Source of the DNA: an uncultured Desulfobacteraceae bacterium
Lineage (GTDB): Bacteria; Desulfobacterota; Desulfobacteria; Desulfobacterales; Desulfatirhabdiaceae
Assembly (NCBI GenBank): GCA_903839535.1
Contig: CAIMCT010000556.1
Coordinates: forward strand, 1-33,069
Reading direction: 5' to 3'
Length of the DNA stretch: 33,069 nt
Below the pieces are notes generated by a model. The model was not told the DNA's origin, did not search any database, and saw nothing but the letters and a program-made list of their open reading frames with translations. A program made the position numbers and the translations under genes. Of this stretch, positions 17,653 through 25,339 are shown in pieces. Positions within the stretch are counted from its first letter, which is position 1, and each line of letters begins with the position of its first letter.

Positions 17653-17701
17653 GTGGATATTAAACAAGAGAAATCTGTTTAACATCCACTTTTCGTTTTA
17701 T
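17653..17701 (+). terminator. strong terminator after the repeat-protein gene
   Basis: GTGGATATTAAACA pairs with TGTTTAACATCCAC (only one A-C bulge/mismatch) around a 9 bp loop and is followed by TTTTCGTTTTATT. It lies 28 bp after the stop at 17625, which marks the ancestral gene end. Confidence 0.85.
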
Positions 17702-18350
17702 TGACCGATGTCTCGGATTTCGATATCAGGCTTGTAATCTTGCCAATCTGGGTGCATTGGTGGATGTCAAGTTTTACTTTGAAGGTATCATGATTCATCC
17801 CCAGTTGATGACGGTAAGAGATATTCGGCAGTTGAAGCAACTGATTCAGGTGGTGAAACTGCCCAAAACCCCGAATGATATATTGAACATTTTGGATACA
17901 AAACCGAATTTCTTCTGCGGGGTAGGAAAACCGGACTGGACATTGCGTTCACAATGGCTACAGAAGCGCTTCAATTTCATATCGAAGGGCTGCTTGAAGA
18001 TGGAGAATCCCTTCCCTTCCATGGCGATGTATACTGCGAACCGGCATAATTTTACGTTTTTGATCCCCCACCCCAACCCTCCCCCGCTGAGAGAGGGAGT
18101 TTATGAAAAGCGCAGATTATGCCAGTTCGCAGTATAGTAGACATTGGAGACAATGAAGTCGGAACATTTATTATACAAATCAGTTTTCATTCGCAGTTAA
18201 AGATCACAGCGTTAAATGGAAGGATGCACCTGACATAGGTGTTACCAATAGCAGGTCAAAATCTATCTGGCATACTGCGGTCCGTATGAATTTGTGCAAA
18301 CTCCTCCATACATGGGTAATTCATAAATTTATCCATTCTCAAGTATATAT
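17702..18350. pseudogene. mostly non-coding stretch with a possible HicB-like antitoxin relic
   Basis: No intact gene is supported. In one plus-strand frame about 17923-18049 reads KTGLDIAFTMATEALQ then FHIEGLLEDGESLPF, ending at a TAA. This resembles the C-terminal helix of HicB-type antitoxins (EALxxHxEGLLEDGE), but there is no start codon, no beta-sheet core and no hicA toxin, so at most it is a decayed fragment. A 126-codon frame at 17757-18137 overlaps it in another phase and has no recognisable features. At about 18062-18105 a short C-rich element (CCCCAACCCTCCCCCGCTGAGAGAGGGAG) resembles one at 32824-32853. Confidence 0.3.
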
Positions 18351-18374
18351 GAACGCGGGTAGCGTATATACGTT
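18343..18374 (+). promoter_or_regulatory. candidate ECF-type promoter and dyad before the sigma-factor gene
   Basis: GAAC (18351-18354) and CGTT (18371-18374) are 16 bp apart, which is the spacing and core sequence of many ECF-sigma promoters. The motif is embedded between GTATATAT (18343-18350) and GTATATAC (18364-18371), spaced 21 bp, which also read as a dyad. The likely start of transcription would be just upstream of the sigma gene, suggesting autoregulation. Confidence 0.45.
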
Positions 18375-18456
18375 GGACTGATTCATTTCTGATATTTCAG
18401 TGATCGCAGGTTACAACAAGATATCATGCTCCAATAGAATTTTTTTGCGGATACCC

Positions 18457-19410
18457 ATGCACCAGGGAACAAAAATTCAAAAAATTTCATCTGACGCTTC
18501 AGGGGATGACAAAAATCCCTGTCAAGATGCTGATGTGTTGGCAAACAAAGCCATTTTTCAAACCGAATATGGGGTTCTGATTTACAACTATCCGATGCGT
18601 TTTTTGAAAATGGATTCTGATAAAGCAGGTGATTTTTATTTGTATGTTTTTGAGAAAGACCGAATTTTCAAGCGGCTTGCACGTTTCAAGGGGGAGCGCA
18701 TCTCTCTTGTAAATTATCTTAAGTATTATGTCCTGAAAGATATGTGCATGGAGTGGCTGCGAGCTACATCCCCGCAATTGAATACCGAGTCTCTGGATAA
18801 TCCGGATAGCGGTCTGGAAAATCAATTGAATGCAGATGACGATTACCATCAGCGGGAAAAAACACCGTGGCTGGATTGCTTTCTGCAGATTTTCAAGCAG
18901 CCGGCGTTTTTGATTCTCAGAATACTTTATTTGGCGGATTTCCCTGCATTGACAGAGGATGTTCGGCAGATTGCCGCAAAGACCGGTCGGGAGCTGACCG
19001 AAGTTGTCAAGTGGGTTGCAAGAGTTGAACATCAACTGGGTGAAAAGGTTGCAGCAGTCGATTCCAGATTGGATCAACTTGCTGTAATTCACTGGCGCCG
19101 TCTGGCGTATCAAAAGAGACTGATCCAAATCGAAAGTGAACTTCTATCGGCAGAGCATAATAACCAGACATCTCTGATTTGGAAATTGAATCATGAAAAA
19201 CTGGAATTGGAGCGTAAATATGCCTGGAGACTGCATCAGACAGAGATATTTGTGGCCGATATGTCGGATCAGTCTGTAACCATGGCATACAAGGACATTG
19301 CAGAATTGATGATGACCAGCATCGGCGCGGTCAGCGCCAAAGTTTATAAAACCAAAGCACGTCTGAAGGCGGAAGTCATTCGTCTATGCGGAAAGGATGC
19401 AGCATGCTGA
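18457..19410 (+). CDS. ECF-like RNA polymerase sigma factor
   Basis: A 317-residue protein with a sigma-70 region 2-like segment (about 35-105: YGVLIYNYPMRFL, then AGDFYLYVFEKDRIFKRLARFKGE and LVNYLKYYVLKDMCMEWLRA). A C-terminal region 4 helix-turn-helix lies at about 278-306 (YKDIAELMMTSIGAVSAKV, then YKTKARLK). The 170-residue stretch between them is much longer than in ordinary ECF factors (about 180-200 residues in all) and is charged and helical. It should direct RNA polymerase to a dedicated promoter set. I prefer the ATG at 18457; a GTG at 18400 is also in frame. It overlaps the next gene by 7 bp, the usual arrangement of a sigma factor with its anti-sigma factor. Confidence 0.8.
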   Translation: MHQGTKIQKISSDASGDDKNPCQDADVLANKAIFQTEYGVLIYNYPMRFLKMDSDKAGDFYLYVFEKDRIFKRLARFKGERISLVNYLKYYVLKDMCMEWLRATSPQLNTESLDNPDSGLENQLNADDDYHQREKTPWLDCFLQIFKQPAFLILRILYLADFPALTEDVRQIAAKTGRELTEVVKWVARVEHQLGEKVAAVDSRLDQLAVIHWRRLAYQKRLIQIESELLSAEHNNQTSLIWKLNHEKLELERKYAWRLHQTEIFVADMSDQSVTMAYKDIAELMMTSIGAVSAKVYKTKARLKAEVIRLCGKDAAC

Positions 19411-20126
19411 ACCATTGTCCTGACAGTGAAGAATTGCTGGCCTATTATCTGAAAGAAGTGCATGCGCCGTATTTCCGTACCCATGACCATCTGGCAGGCT
19501 GTGATGTCTGTGTGCTGCGGTTGCTGGATCTGGCGCGAACTGACTCTTTCCTGCAGCATGATGATGCGGATGCAACTGTCCCTGAAAGATTTATGCAGCC
19601 AGAATATCTTTTGCCAGAATACCTTTTGGCCAGTAAAAAAGTGAATACTCCGGATGTTCAGTTCAAGCCATCGCTGCCATTTTTGGCGATTCGACTGGCG
19701 CGTTCATCCATTCAGCTATTAAAAGATACCCTGATGCCAGATACGGTTACGATTGACTGGATTCGTGGGGGGGTTCCAGCAATGGCTTTTCGATCTGCAG
19801 ACAGCATTCCACGGAAACAGTTGTGGATTGAACAGATCGTTGATAAACAGCAGATGAGTCTTCAACTGACCCACGTCGATCAGAATCAGGTCGATCTTGA
19901 AATTCGACTGGCGCAAGCAGATCAGCCTGCATCTGGCATTCGGATTGTGTTGAAGGACAATACTACTATTTTGTACTCTCAAAAAACTGATGCTTTCGGC
20001 AAGCTGACAATTTCACACATACGGCCAGGTCAGTACCGCCTGCAAATACCTGCTCGACAGATTGACTGGATCATCGACCAAAAGATATTCCAGCAGCCGG
20101 AGTCGGAACCAAAGGCGATGCAATGA
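19404..20126 (+). CDS. zinc-finger anti-sigma-like protein with C-terminal beta domain
   Basis: A 240-residue protein starting MLNHCPDSEELLAYYLKEV, followed by HDHLAGCDVC at about 27-36. This HxxxCxxC pattern with the upstream His/Cys is the zinc-binding anti-sigma (ZAS) signature. The middle is unassigned. The last about 90 residues look like a carboxypeptidase-regulatory-like/Ig-type beta domain (QADQPASGIRIVLKDN, TDAFGKLTISHIRPGQYRLQI). No transmembrane segment is visible, so it is probably cytoplasmic, unlike many ZAS proteins. It lies between the sigma gene (7 bp overlap) and the CHAT gene (ATGA overlap), so the three are likely made in set ratios. Binding to the neighbouring sigma factor is inferred from motif and position. 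Confidence 0.72.
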   Translation: MLNHCPDSEELLAYYLKEVHAPYFRTHDHLAGCDVCVLRLLDLARTDSFLQHDDADATVPERFMQPEYLLPEYLLASKKVNTPDVQFKPSLPFLAIRLARSSIQLLKDTLMPDTVTIDWIRGGVPAMAFRSADSIPRKQLWIEQIVDKQQMSLQLTHVDQNQVDLEIRLAQADQPASGIRIVLKDNTTILYSQKTDAFGKLTISHIRPGQYRLQIPARQIDWIIDQKIFQQPESEPKAMQ

Positions 20127-22447
20127 AATCACCAATGGTCGTTTCAATCTACAAAAAAGATGAAGTGGCCATTTTTGATACTGCTGATACGACATCTGTT
20201 TCGGGCTATCATCAGCAGCCCATAGATAATACCCTGATTCAAAGCGTTTTCAAGGAAATTCAGCAGATCGCAGCCAGTTTCACCTGCCCCGTCGATTCAC
20301 GGCGGTGCCAAACAAAACAATCTCAATTTACTATATCTCCGGAAAGTCTTTCTGAGTTCAGCCGACTTGGCAGGATAATCTATACCCAGTGTATTCCCCA
20401 AAGTGTTCGAATGATGCTGGAACATTCGTCTTCACAGGAGCTGATCCTCCGCATGGATGCCCGCTTGATGGATATCCCCTGGGAAATTGCATTCGATGGC
20501 AATCACTATCTGTCCATGCGGTTCTGTCTGTCCCGTCAGATATTGATTGCCAACCCATCAACTGAATTATCAAAAAATGTTTCCAAAAACGTCTCGTATC
20601 CAATTAAAATTCTGATAATTGCCGATCCCAGCGGTACCCTGTCATCGGTCGATCAGGAAGTCGAAATCCTGATGGATATGTTGGACAACATGTCTCATTT
20701 TCAGGTCGAGGTCGTCGGAGGCAGCCGGGCAACCCGTCTTAATATTCTGAAACTGATTGAAATCTATGATATCGTTCATTTTGCCGGTCATTCCGCTGTT
20801 GCCCCGAATCGACCAGATCAACGCGGCTGGCGTTTGTCAGACGGCTTTCTGAGTGCATCAGATTTTACCGGGCTGAACAATCCGCCAATGCTGGTATTTT
20901 CCAACTCATGCGCATCTGCTGCAACCGGACTGTGTGTTCTCCCCGAATCCACATCAATCGGTGATCTGGGTATGGGTGGCGGTTTTTTGCTGGCGGGTGT
21001 TCGACATTTTATCGGCGCACTCTGGGTGATTCATGATGCTGCAAGTGCTGAATTCGCCAGGTATGTCTATCAGGAACTGCTGAACGGCAAGTCCATTGGC
21101 AGAGCCTGTTTGACTGCCAGGCAGGAATGCATGCGCCAGCATCCGGAGTTTATACCCGTCTGGTCGGCATACGTTCATTATGGAAATCCGTTGGATATTC
21201 TGATGCCGGTTCCAGAATGCCATCCTCCAACGCCGATGCCGATGCCGTCCCTTCCACGGGTTCAACGCAGCGGTTACAGATGGCGGAAACTCTTCCTGCC
21301 GGTAATCCTGCCGATAATCCTGATGGCGGCTGGCATTGGTTTTGCTTTTTTTATATGGGGTCATTCCCTTCAACAATCATCACTCGACAAGCCGGTTGAA
21401 AAAGCACCGGTTATTGATCCACTCTCCACCATATACGCAACAGCCATTCAGGACTATCAGAACCACCGCATCGACAAGGCGATTGCGATGTTGGTTCGCC
21501 TTACAGACAAACCAGAAAATACCACGGGAATCGGAGTTGCTCTGCTATCTGAAATTTATCGGGAGGCTGGTCTCAATCAACAGGCGGAAACCTTCCTGAA
21601 TAGGGCGCTGGCAAAAAATTCATCCGATCCTTATGTACTGATTTTAAAAGGGGAACAATTATGGGCTTCAGGCGATATCTCAGGTGCGGATGGGTGTTTT
21701 GGACAAGCTGCTGAATCTCCAGCAGGTAATCCATCTGACCGGGCGCGGGCATTAAACAGTCGAGGCGTTCTGACCTTTTTGAGCGGAAACAGCCAATCGG
21801 CGAAACTGTTTTTTGAAACCGCAATCCAGGTACATCCGATGAACACGGATGCCCTTTTTAACCTGGCTTTCCTGTCCTATTGCCAGAAAGATTATTCCGC
21901 AGCAAATCGATATCTTGAACCGGTTCTGAAACAGTCGCCCGAAGATGCGATGGCCTGTGAGCTGCAGACGCTACTTAATGCCACCTTATCCGCGATTGTT
22001 CCACAGATTGTAGACCGTTCGCCATATATTCTTGTGACTCCCCCGGTATTGTCTTATGGTCAGCTCAATCGCCTTGGAATGGACAGAATCCTTTCCGAAA
22101 AAATGGTGACGCTATTGATACTGCAATATCCAAATATGTTGATCAAACAGGTTCTGCCGGTATATGGTCAAAATTATTCCATGTGGCGACAGAACATGGA
22201 TAGCGGCTGGCTTACTCTGCTCGGCCAGGCCGATGCGGGTGTAGCTCAGCAGATCATAATGGGTGAATTCGGCCAGACATTGCATACGCTTACCGTAACC
22301 ATTAGATGGATTCAGATTGATTCGGGCCAGGCAGTTTTCAACCAGACATTTCATGGTGATGGACCAGACAAAATTAACCTGCTGCTGAGTGATTGGATTC
22401 AGGCGGTGAACAAACAGGCTTTGGCCCGGCTTTTGCGAAAGAAATGA
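20123..22447 (+). CDS. CHAT-domain protease with transmembrane segment, TPRs and a C-terminal domain
   Basis: A 774-residue protein. Residues about 90-380 form a CHAT (caspase HetF associated with TPRs) domain, a clan CD cysteine peptidase relative: the histidine is in HFAGHS (His223) and the cysteine in SNSCAS (Cys263), followed by GALWVIHD and VHYGNPL typical of CHAT ends. A Pro-rich stretch and a basic segment (RVQRSGYRWRKL) precede one TM (about 391-413), placing CHAT in the cytoplasm and the rest outside. TPR-like helices follow (about 430-625: AIQDYQNHRIDKAIAMLVRL, AETFLNRALAKNSSDPYVLI, AKLFFETAIQVHPMNTDALF). The last 130 residues resemble an outer-membrane-type CsgG/LpoB-like alpha-beta fold (weak). 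Both catalytic residues are present, so it may be active. Confidence 0.87.
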   Translation: MKSPMVVSIYKKDEVAIFDTADTTSVSGYHQQPIDNTLIQSVFKEIQQIAASFTCPVDSRRCQTKQSQFTISPESLSEFSRLGRIIYTQCIPQSVRMMLEHSSSQELILRMDARLMDIPWEIAFDGNHYLSMRFCLSRQILIANPSTELSKNVSKNVSYPIKILIIADPSGTLSSVDQEVEILMDMLDNMSHFQVEVVGGSRATRLNILKLIEIYDIVHFAGHSAVAPNRPDQRGWRLSDGFLSASDFTGLNNPPMLVFSNSCASAATGLCVLPESTSIGDLGMGGGFLLAGVRHFIGALWVIHDAASAEFARYVYQELLNGKSIGRACLTARQECMRQHPEFIPVWSAYVHYGNPLDILMPVPECHPPTPMPMPSLPRVQRSGYRWRKLFLPVILPIILMAAGIGFAFFIWGHSLQQSSLDKPVEKAPVIDPLSTIYATAIQDYQNHRIDKAIAMLVRLTDKPENTTGIGVALLSEIYREAGLNQQAETFLNRALAKNSSDPYVLILKGEQLWASGDISGADGCFGQAAESPAGNPSDRARALNSRGVLTFLSGNSQSAKLFFETAIQVHPMNTDALFNLAFLSYCQKDYSAANRYLEPVLKQSPEDAMACELQTLLNATLSAIVPQIVDRSPYILVTPPVLSYGQLNRLGMDRILSEKMVTLLILQYPNMLIKQVLPVYGQNYSMWRQNMDSGWLTLLGQADAGVAQQIIMGEFGQTLHTLTVTIRWIQIDSGQAVFNQTFHGDGPDKINLLLSDWIQAVNKQALARLLRKK

Positions 22448-22486
22448 ATTGGAAAAAATCCTTGCAACCCATATCAGAGGTGACCA

Positions 22487-23932
22487 ATGCACAGAAATCC
22501 GCTTTTTTTATCGAGACTTTTGATTATCCTGAATCTGATGTTTCTGATTCAATGTCATTCGTTCCAGGCAGTCGCCTCAGAGAATCGCGTGGCGCTGGTG
22601 ATTGGCAACAGCGCCTACCAGAACGCGCCTAACCTTGCCAATCCCCGAAACGATGCAACAGAGATAGGAAAGGTTTTGAAGCGCATCGGGTTTGACGTTG
22701 ATGTGGTTTTGGATGCCACAAAAACAGAGATGGATCAGGCACTGAGGCGATTTGGAAACAAGCTGGAAGGGGCAAGCGCAGCCGTTTTTTTTTATTCCGG
22801 GCACGGAATCCAAGTGGATGGCAATAATTATATTCTGCCCATCAATAGTGCTTTGAAAAACGAACGTGATCTGCACTGGGATTCCTGTGATCTGACCACT
22901 GTGTTGAAGCAGATGGAAGGTCATAATCGGGTGAATTTGCTGTTTCTGGATGCTTGCCGGGACAACCCGCTGTCGCAGACATTGGCCAGAGGCATGGGAG
23001 AAAGCAGATCATCCGCAATTGGAAGAGGACTCGCGCCGATGAAAGCCACAGCCGGAACAATGATATCCTATTCGACCAAAGAGGGCGAAGTGGCGGCGGA
23101 TGGAAAAGGAAAACACAGCCCCTATACCGAGGCCCTATTAAAACATATTCAAACACCAGGTGTGGAGATCGGCCTGATGCTTCGAAAAGTCAGACAAGAG
23201 GTGATTTCTTCCACAAATAACAAACAGGTTCCTTGGGAGTATGGATCGCTTCTGGGTGAGTTTTATTTCTCCGGACCGGTGACAATTCAGGTGCAGCCAG
23301 AAGCGGATAAATCACCTTCTGGATCAAAAATTGAGGCTCTGTATTGGGAATCCATCATGAGTGAAACCGATCCGGATGTATTTGAGGATTATTTAATAAA
23401 ATATCCAGGTGGTGCATTTCGAGAAATCGCAAAAAGAAAAATCGAAAAACTCAATAAAGGCGGCTCAAAGCCATCTACAACGAAAGCTGTTCCACAAAGT
23501 GATCATACAAAACCGTTTGTAGTGAATGACGTTCCACGGAGTGATCAGACAAAGCCGTCTGTAGTGAATGACGTTGCGCAAAATGATCAGACAAAACCGT
23601 CTGTAGTGGATAACGTTGCACAAAGTGATCATACAAAACCGTCTGTGGATAGTGTTACACAAAGTGATCATACAAAGCCATCCATAGAGGATGTCATTCC
23701 ACAAAATGATCAGACAAAGCCTTCCGGCAAGTTAAAGATAACCAGTAATCCCCCAGGTGCAGATATTTATATGGATGAAAAATATATGGGCGTAACACCT
23801 GCGGAACTGGTCGATGTGCCGGCTGGCACATATACACTCATCCTTAAAATGGAAGGATTTGACGAATGGACGGATACTGTCACTGTAAAAGCCGGGAAAA
23901 CTGTTTCTATAAACGATGGAAGCAAGCAATAG
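22487..23932 (+). CDS. exported caspase-family (C14) protein with PEGA domain
   Basis: A 481-residue protein with an AGAGGTG ribosome binding site. The N-terminal signal segment spans about 6-30 (LFLSRLLIILNLMFLIQ); the FLIQC at its end is not a good lipobox. Next is a caspase p20-like domain (about 33-265): RVALVIGNSAYQNAPNLANP, YSGHG with His106, and LDACRDN with Cys157, so the catalytic dyad is intact. Residues about 280-325 are a linker. Residues about 327-412 carry six imperfect 13-14-residue repeats (SDHTKPSVVNDV type). The C-terminal PEGA domain (about 413-475: GKLKITSNPPGADIYMDEKY, MGVTPAEL) is an extracytoplasmic beta domain. It lies 39 bp after the CHAT gene on the same strand and is probably its partner. 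Confidence 0.9.
   Translation: MHRNPLFLSRLLIILNLMFLIQCHSFQAVASENRVALVIGNSAYQNAPNLANPRNDATEIGKVLKRIGFDVDVVLDATKTEMDQALRRFGNKLEGASAAVFFYSGHGIQVDGNNYILPINSALKNERDLHWDSCDLTTVLKQMEGHNRVNLLFLDACRDNPLSQTLARGMGESRSSAIGRGLAPMKATAGTMISYSTKEGEVAADGKGKHSPYTEALLKHIQTPGVEIGLMLRKVRQEVISSTNNKQVPWEYGSLLGEFYFSGPVTIQVQPEADKSPSGSKIEALYWESIMSETDPDVFEDYLIKYPGGAFREIAKRKIEKLNKGGSKPSTTKAVPQSDHTKPFVVNDVPRSDQTKPSVVNDVAQNDQTKPSVVDNVAQSDHTKPSVDSVTQSDHTKPSIEDVIPQNDQTKPSGKLKITSNPPGADIYMDEKYMGVTPAELVDVPAGTYTLILKMEGFDEWTDTVTVKAGKTVSINDGSKQ
23468..23725 (+). repeat. six ~42 bp tandem repeats inside the caspase gene
   Basis: Units of 39-42 bp, built around AGTGATCATACAAAACCGTC, encode (P/A)Q(S/N)D(H/Q)TKPSVV(N/D)(D/N)V. Differences between copies are mostly base substitutions that keep the frame. 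They form a flexible spacer between the protease and PEGA domains. Confidence 0.85.
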
Positions 23933-24037
23933 AAGCTCTATTGAACATCATTCAGAGATGATGCGTTCATTAAAGAATGTTCTTGCAGAAAGTAAAATGG
24001 CAAGGTATCTCCCACTCAAGGAGCTGTAGAAATTCCT

Positions 24038-24688
24038 ATGAACATAACTGGAATCTATCTGGTCTCGGATCGTGCATCTCTCTCCGGAAAATCTCTGGAT
24101 AACGTCATTCTCATGGCAGTAAAAGGTGGCGCAACGATGGTTCAACTTCGGGAAAAGGATGTTTCAACCCGTTTTTTTATCGAAGAAGCTCAACGCATCA
24201 AGAGGATTCTGGCTACATATACCGTTCCTTTGATTATCAACGATCGAGTTGATGTGGCGCTGGCTGTCGGTGCCAACGGGGTTCACATCGGGCAGGAAGA
24301 CATGCCGTATCCGCTTGTCAGAAAGTTGCTGGGGCCTGGGGCCATTATAGGTTTATCGGTTGAAACACTGGAACAGGTTGAGTCGGCGGAAGCTTTTGAT
24401 GTCGCCTATTTAGGCATCAGTACGATATTCGCCACACCGACAAAAACCAACACCCGGAATCATTGGGGACTTGACGGGTTGCGGAAAGTCAGAGCTATAT
24501 CTCGTCATCCCCTGGTCGCGATCGGGGGGATCAACGTATCAAATGCCGCCGAGATCGTACAGGCAGGAGCGGATAGCCTTGCTGTTGTTTCTGCGATTTG
24601 TTCCGCGCCTGACCCGCAACAAGCCACGGAACTTCTCCGGAGGATATCGTTCTTTAGCGCCGAAGAAGCAAAACGCACCCCCACTTGA
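24038..24688 (+). CDS. thiE: thiamine-phosphate synthase
   Basis: A TIM-barrel enzyme that joins hydroxymethylpyrimidine diphosphate and thiazole phosphate to make thiamine phosphate. Family motifs are visible: GIYLVSDR, GGATMVQLREKD, PLIINDRVDVALAVGANGVHIGQEDMP, YLGISTIFATPTKTN and VAIGGINVSNAAEIVQAGADSLAVVSAI. At 216 residues it is of normal length. The 105 bp leader, after the caspase gene, contains a small GAACATCAT/ATGATGCGTTC hairpin but no TPP-riboswitch signature (no CUGAGA-type core), and no other thi gene is next to it. The gene thus looks isolated from a thiamine operon. Confidence 0.95.
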   Translation: MNITGIYLVSDRASLSGKSLDNVILMAVKGGATMVQLREKDVSTRFFIEEAQRIKRILATYTVPLIINDRVDVALAVGANGVHIGQEDMPYPLVRKLLGPGAIIGLSVETLEQVESAEAFDVAYLGISTIFATPTKTNTRNHWGLDGLRKVRAISRHPLVAIGGINVSNAAEIVQAGADSLAVVSAICSAPDPQQATELLRRISFFSAEEAKRTPT

Positions 24689-25102
24689 TCATGATTCCTC
24701 ACATATCCGGTAAAATCAGTAGTATTGCGCCAGACACGCTGCTGGACACCCCTGAAAAGCGCCGCATAGCTCAGTCGTCCAATTGCCGTGAGGGAAAAAA
24801 TGTTTGTCGATGTTCCTGAACACATAGTTTCTTAAGCATTGCAAAAATTATCGGCAGCTCATCAACTATTTCAATCATGTTAGAATATAACCCTCAAATT
24901 TGTAGGTTTTATGATGACTATAACAAGATATTAATTCTTTGTTCAGCAAAATCGAACGTAATTATAAAATGTTAAAAAAATAAGCAAAATGTGAGGATTG
25001 AGTGATAGATGCAAGATTTATTTTGACTGCTCATCTCTCATAGAAATAAAACCGGGTGTGAATTTTTGGACTTTTTCCAATACATCGTATAAGATAATCA
25101 CA
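24689..25102. other. intergenic region between thiE and the second MITE
   Basis: I see no gene, RNA fold or strong repeat here. Both strands contain short open frames without ribosome binding sites or recognisable domains, and the second half is AT-rich. Confidence 0.4.
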
Positions 25103-25110
25103 ATATTTTT

Positions 25111-25306
25111 GTATCATTCTTAAATTTCATCGAACGCTCTCGTGCCCGCTAATCACAACTAAAATCGAAAGGATTCCCCCCTTTGAAAAAGGGGGGCCAG
25201 GGGGGAGTTATGAGTCTATCTACCTGAAAAATCCCCCTCGATCCCCTTTTTCCAAAGGGGGAAGTATCATTTTCATATATGGGGTGATCGAGTTTAAGAA
25301 AGATAC
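25111..25306. mobile_element. MITE-like non-autonomous element, copy 2
   Basis: This 196 bp copy runs from GTATCATTCTTAAAT to GTTTAAGAAAGATAC. The first 15 bases of its two ends match as inverted repeats at 13 positions. The flanks are an 8 bp direct repeat, ATATTTTT (25103-25110 and 25307-25314). It shares both ends and the C-run/G-run interior with copy 1 at 665-843, but a segment of about 25 bp near the left end and the loop between the palindromes differ. It stops 33 bp before the asnS start, so it may supply or separate promoter sequence. Confidence 0.85.
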
Positions 25307-25339
25307 ATATTTTTTATAAAATCATAACGAGGTCTATCT

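Noticed and set aside
22487-22560. Lipoprotein signal peptide on the caspase
   Set aside because: The Cys at residue 23 is preceded by LIQ; Gln at -1 does not fit the lipobox, so a plain signal peptide or anchor is more likely.
23933-24037. TPP riboswitch before thiE
   Set aside because: The leader lacks the CUGAGA and ACCUGAUCU-like core elements and is too short for the full fold.
24505-24825. 106-residue minus-strand gene after thiE
   Set aside because: Half of it is antisense to thiE and the rest has no recognisable feature or ribosome binding site.
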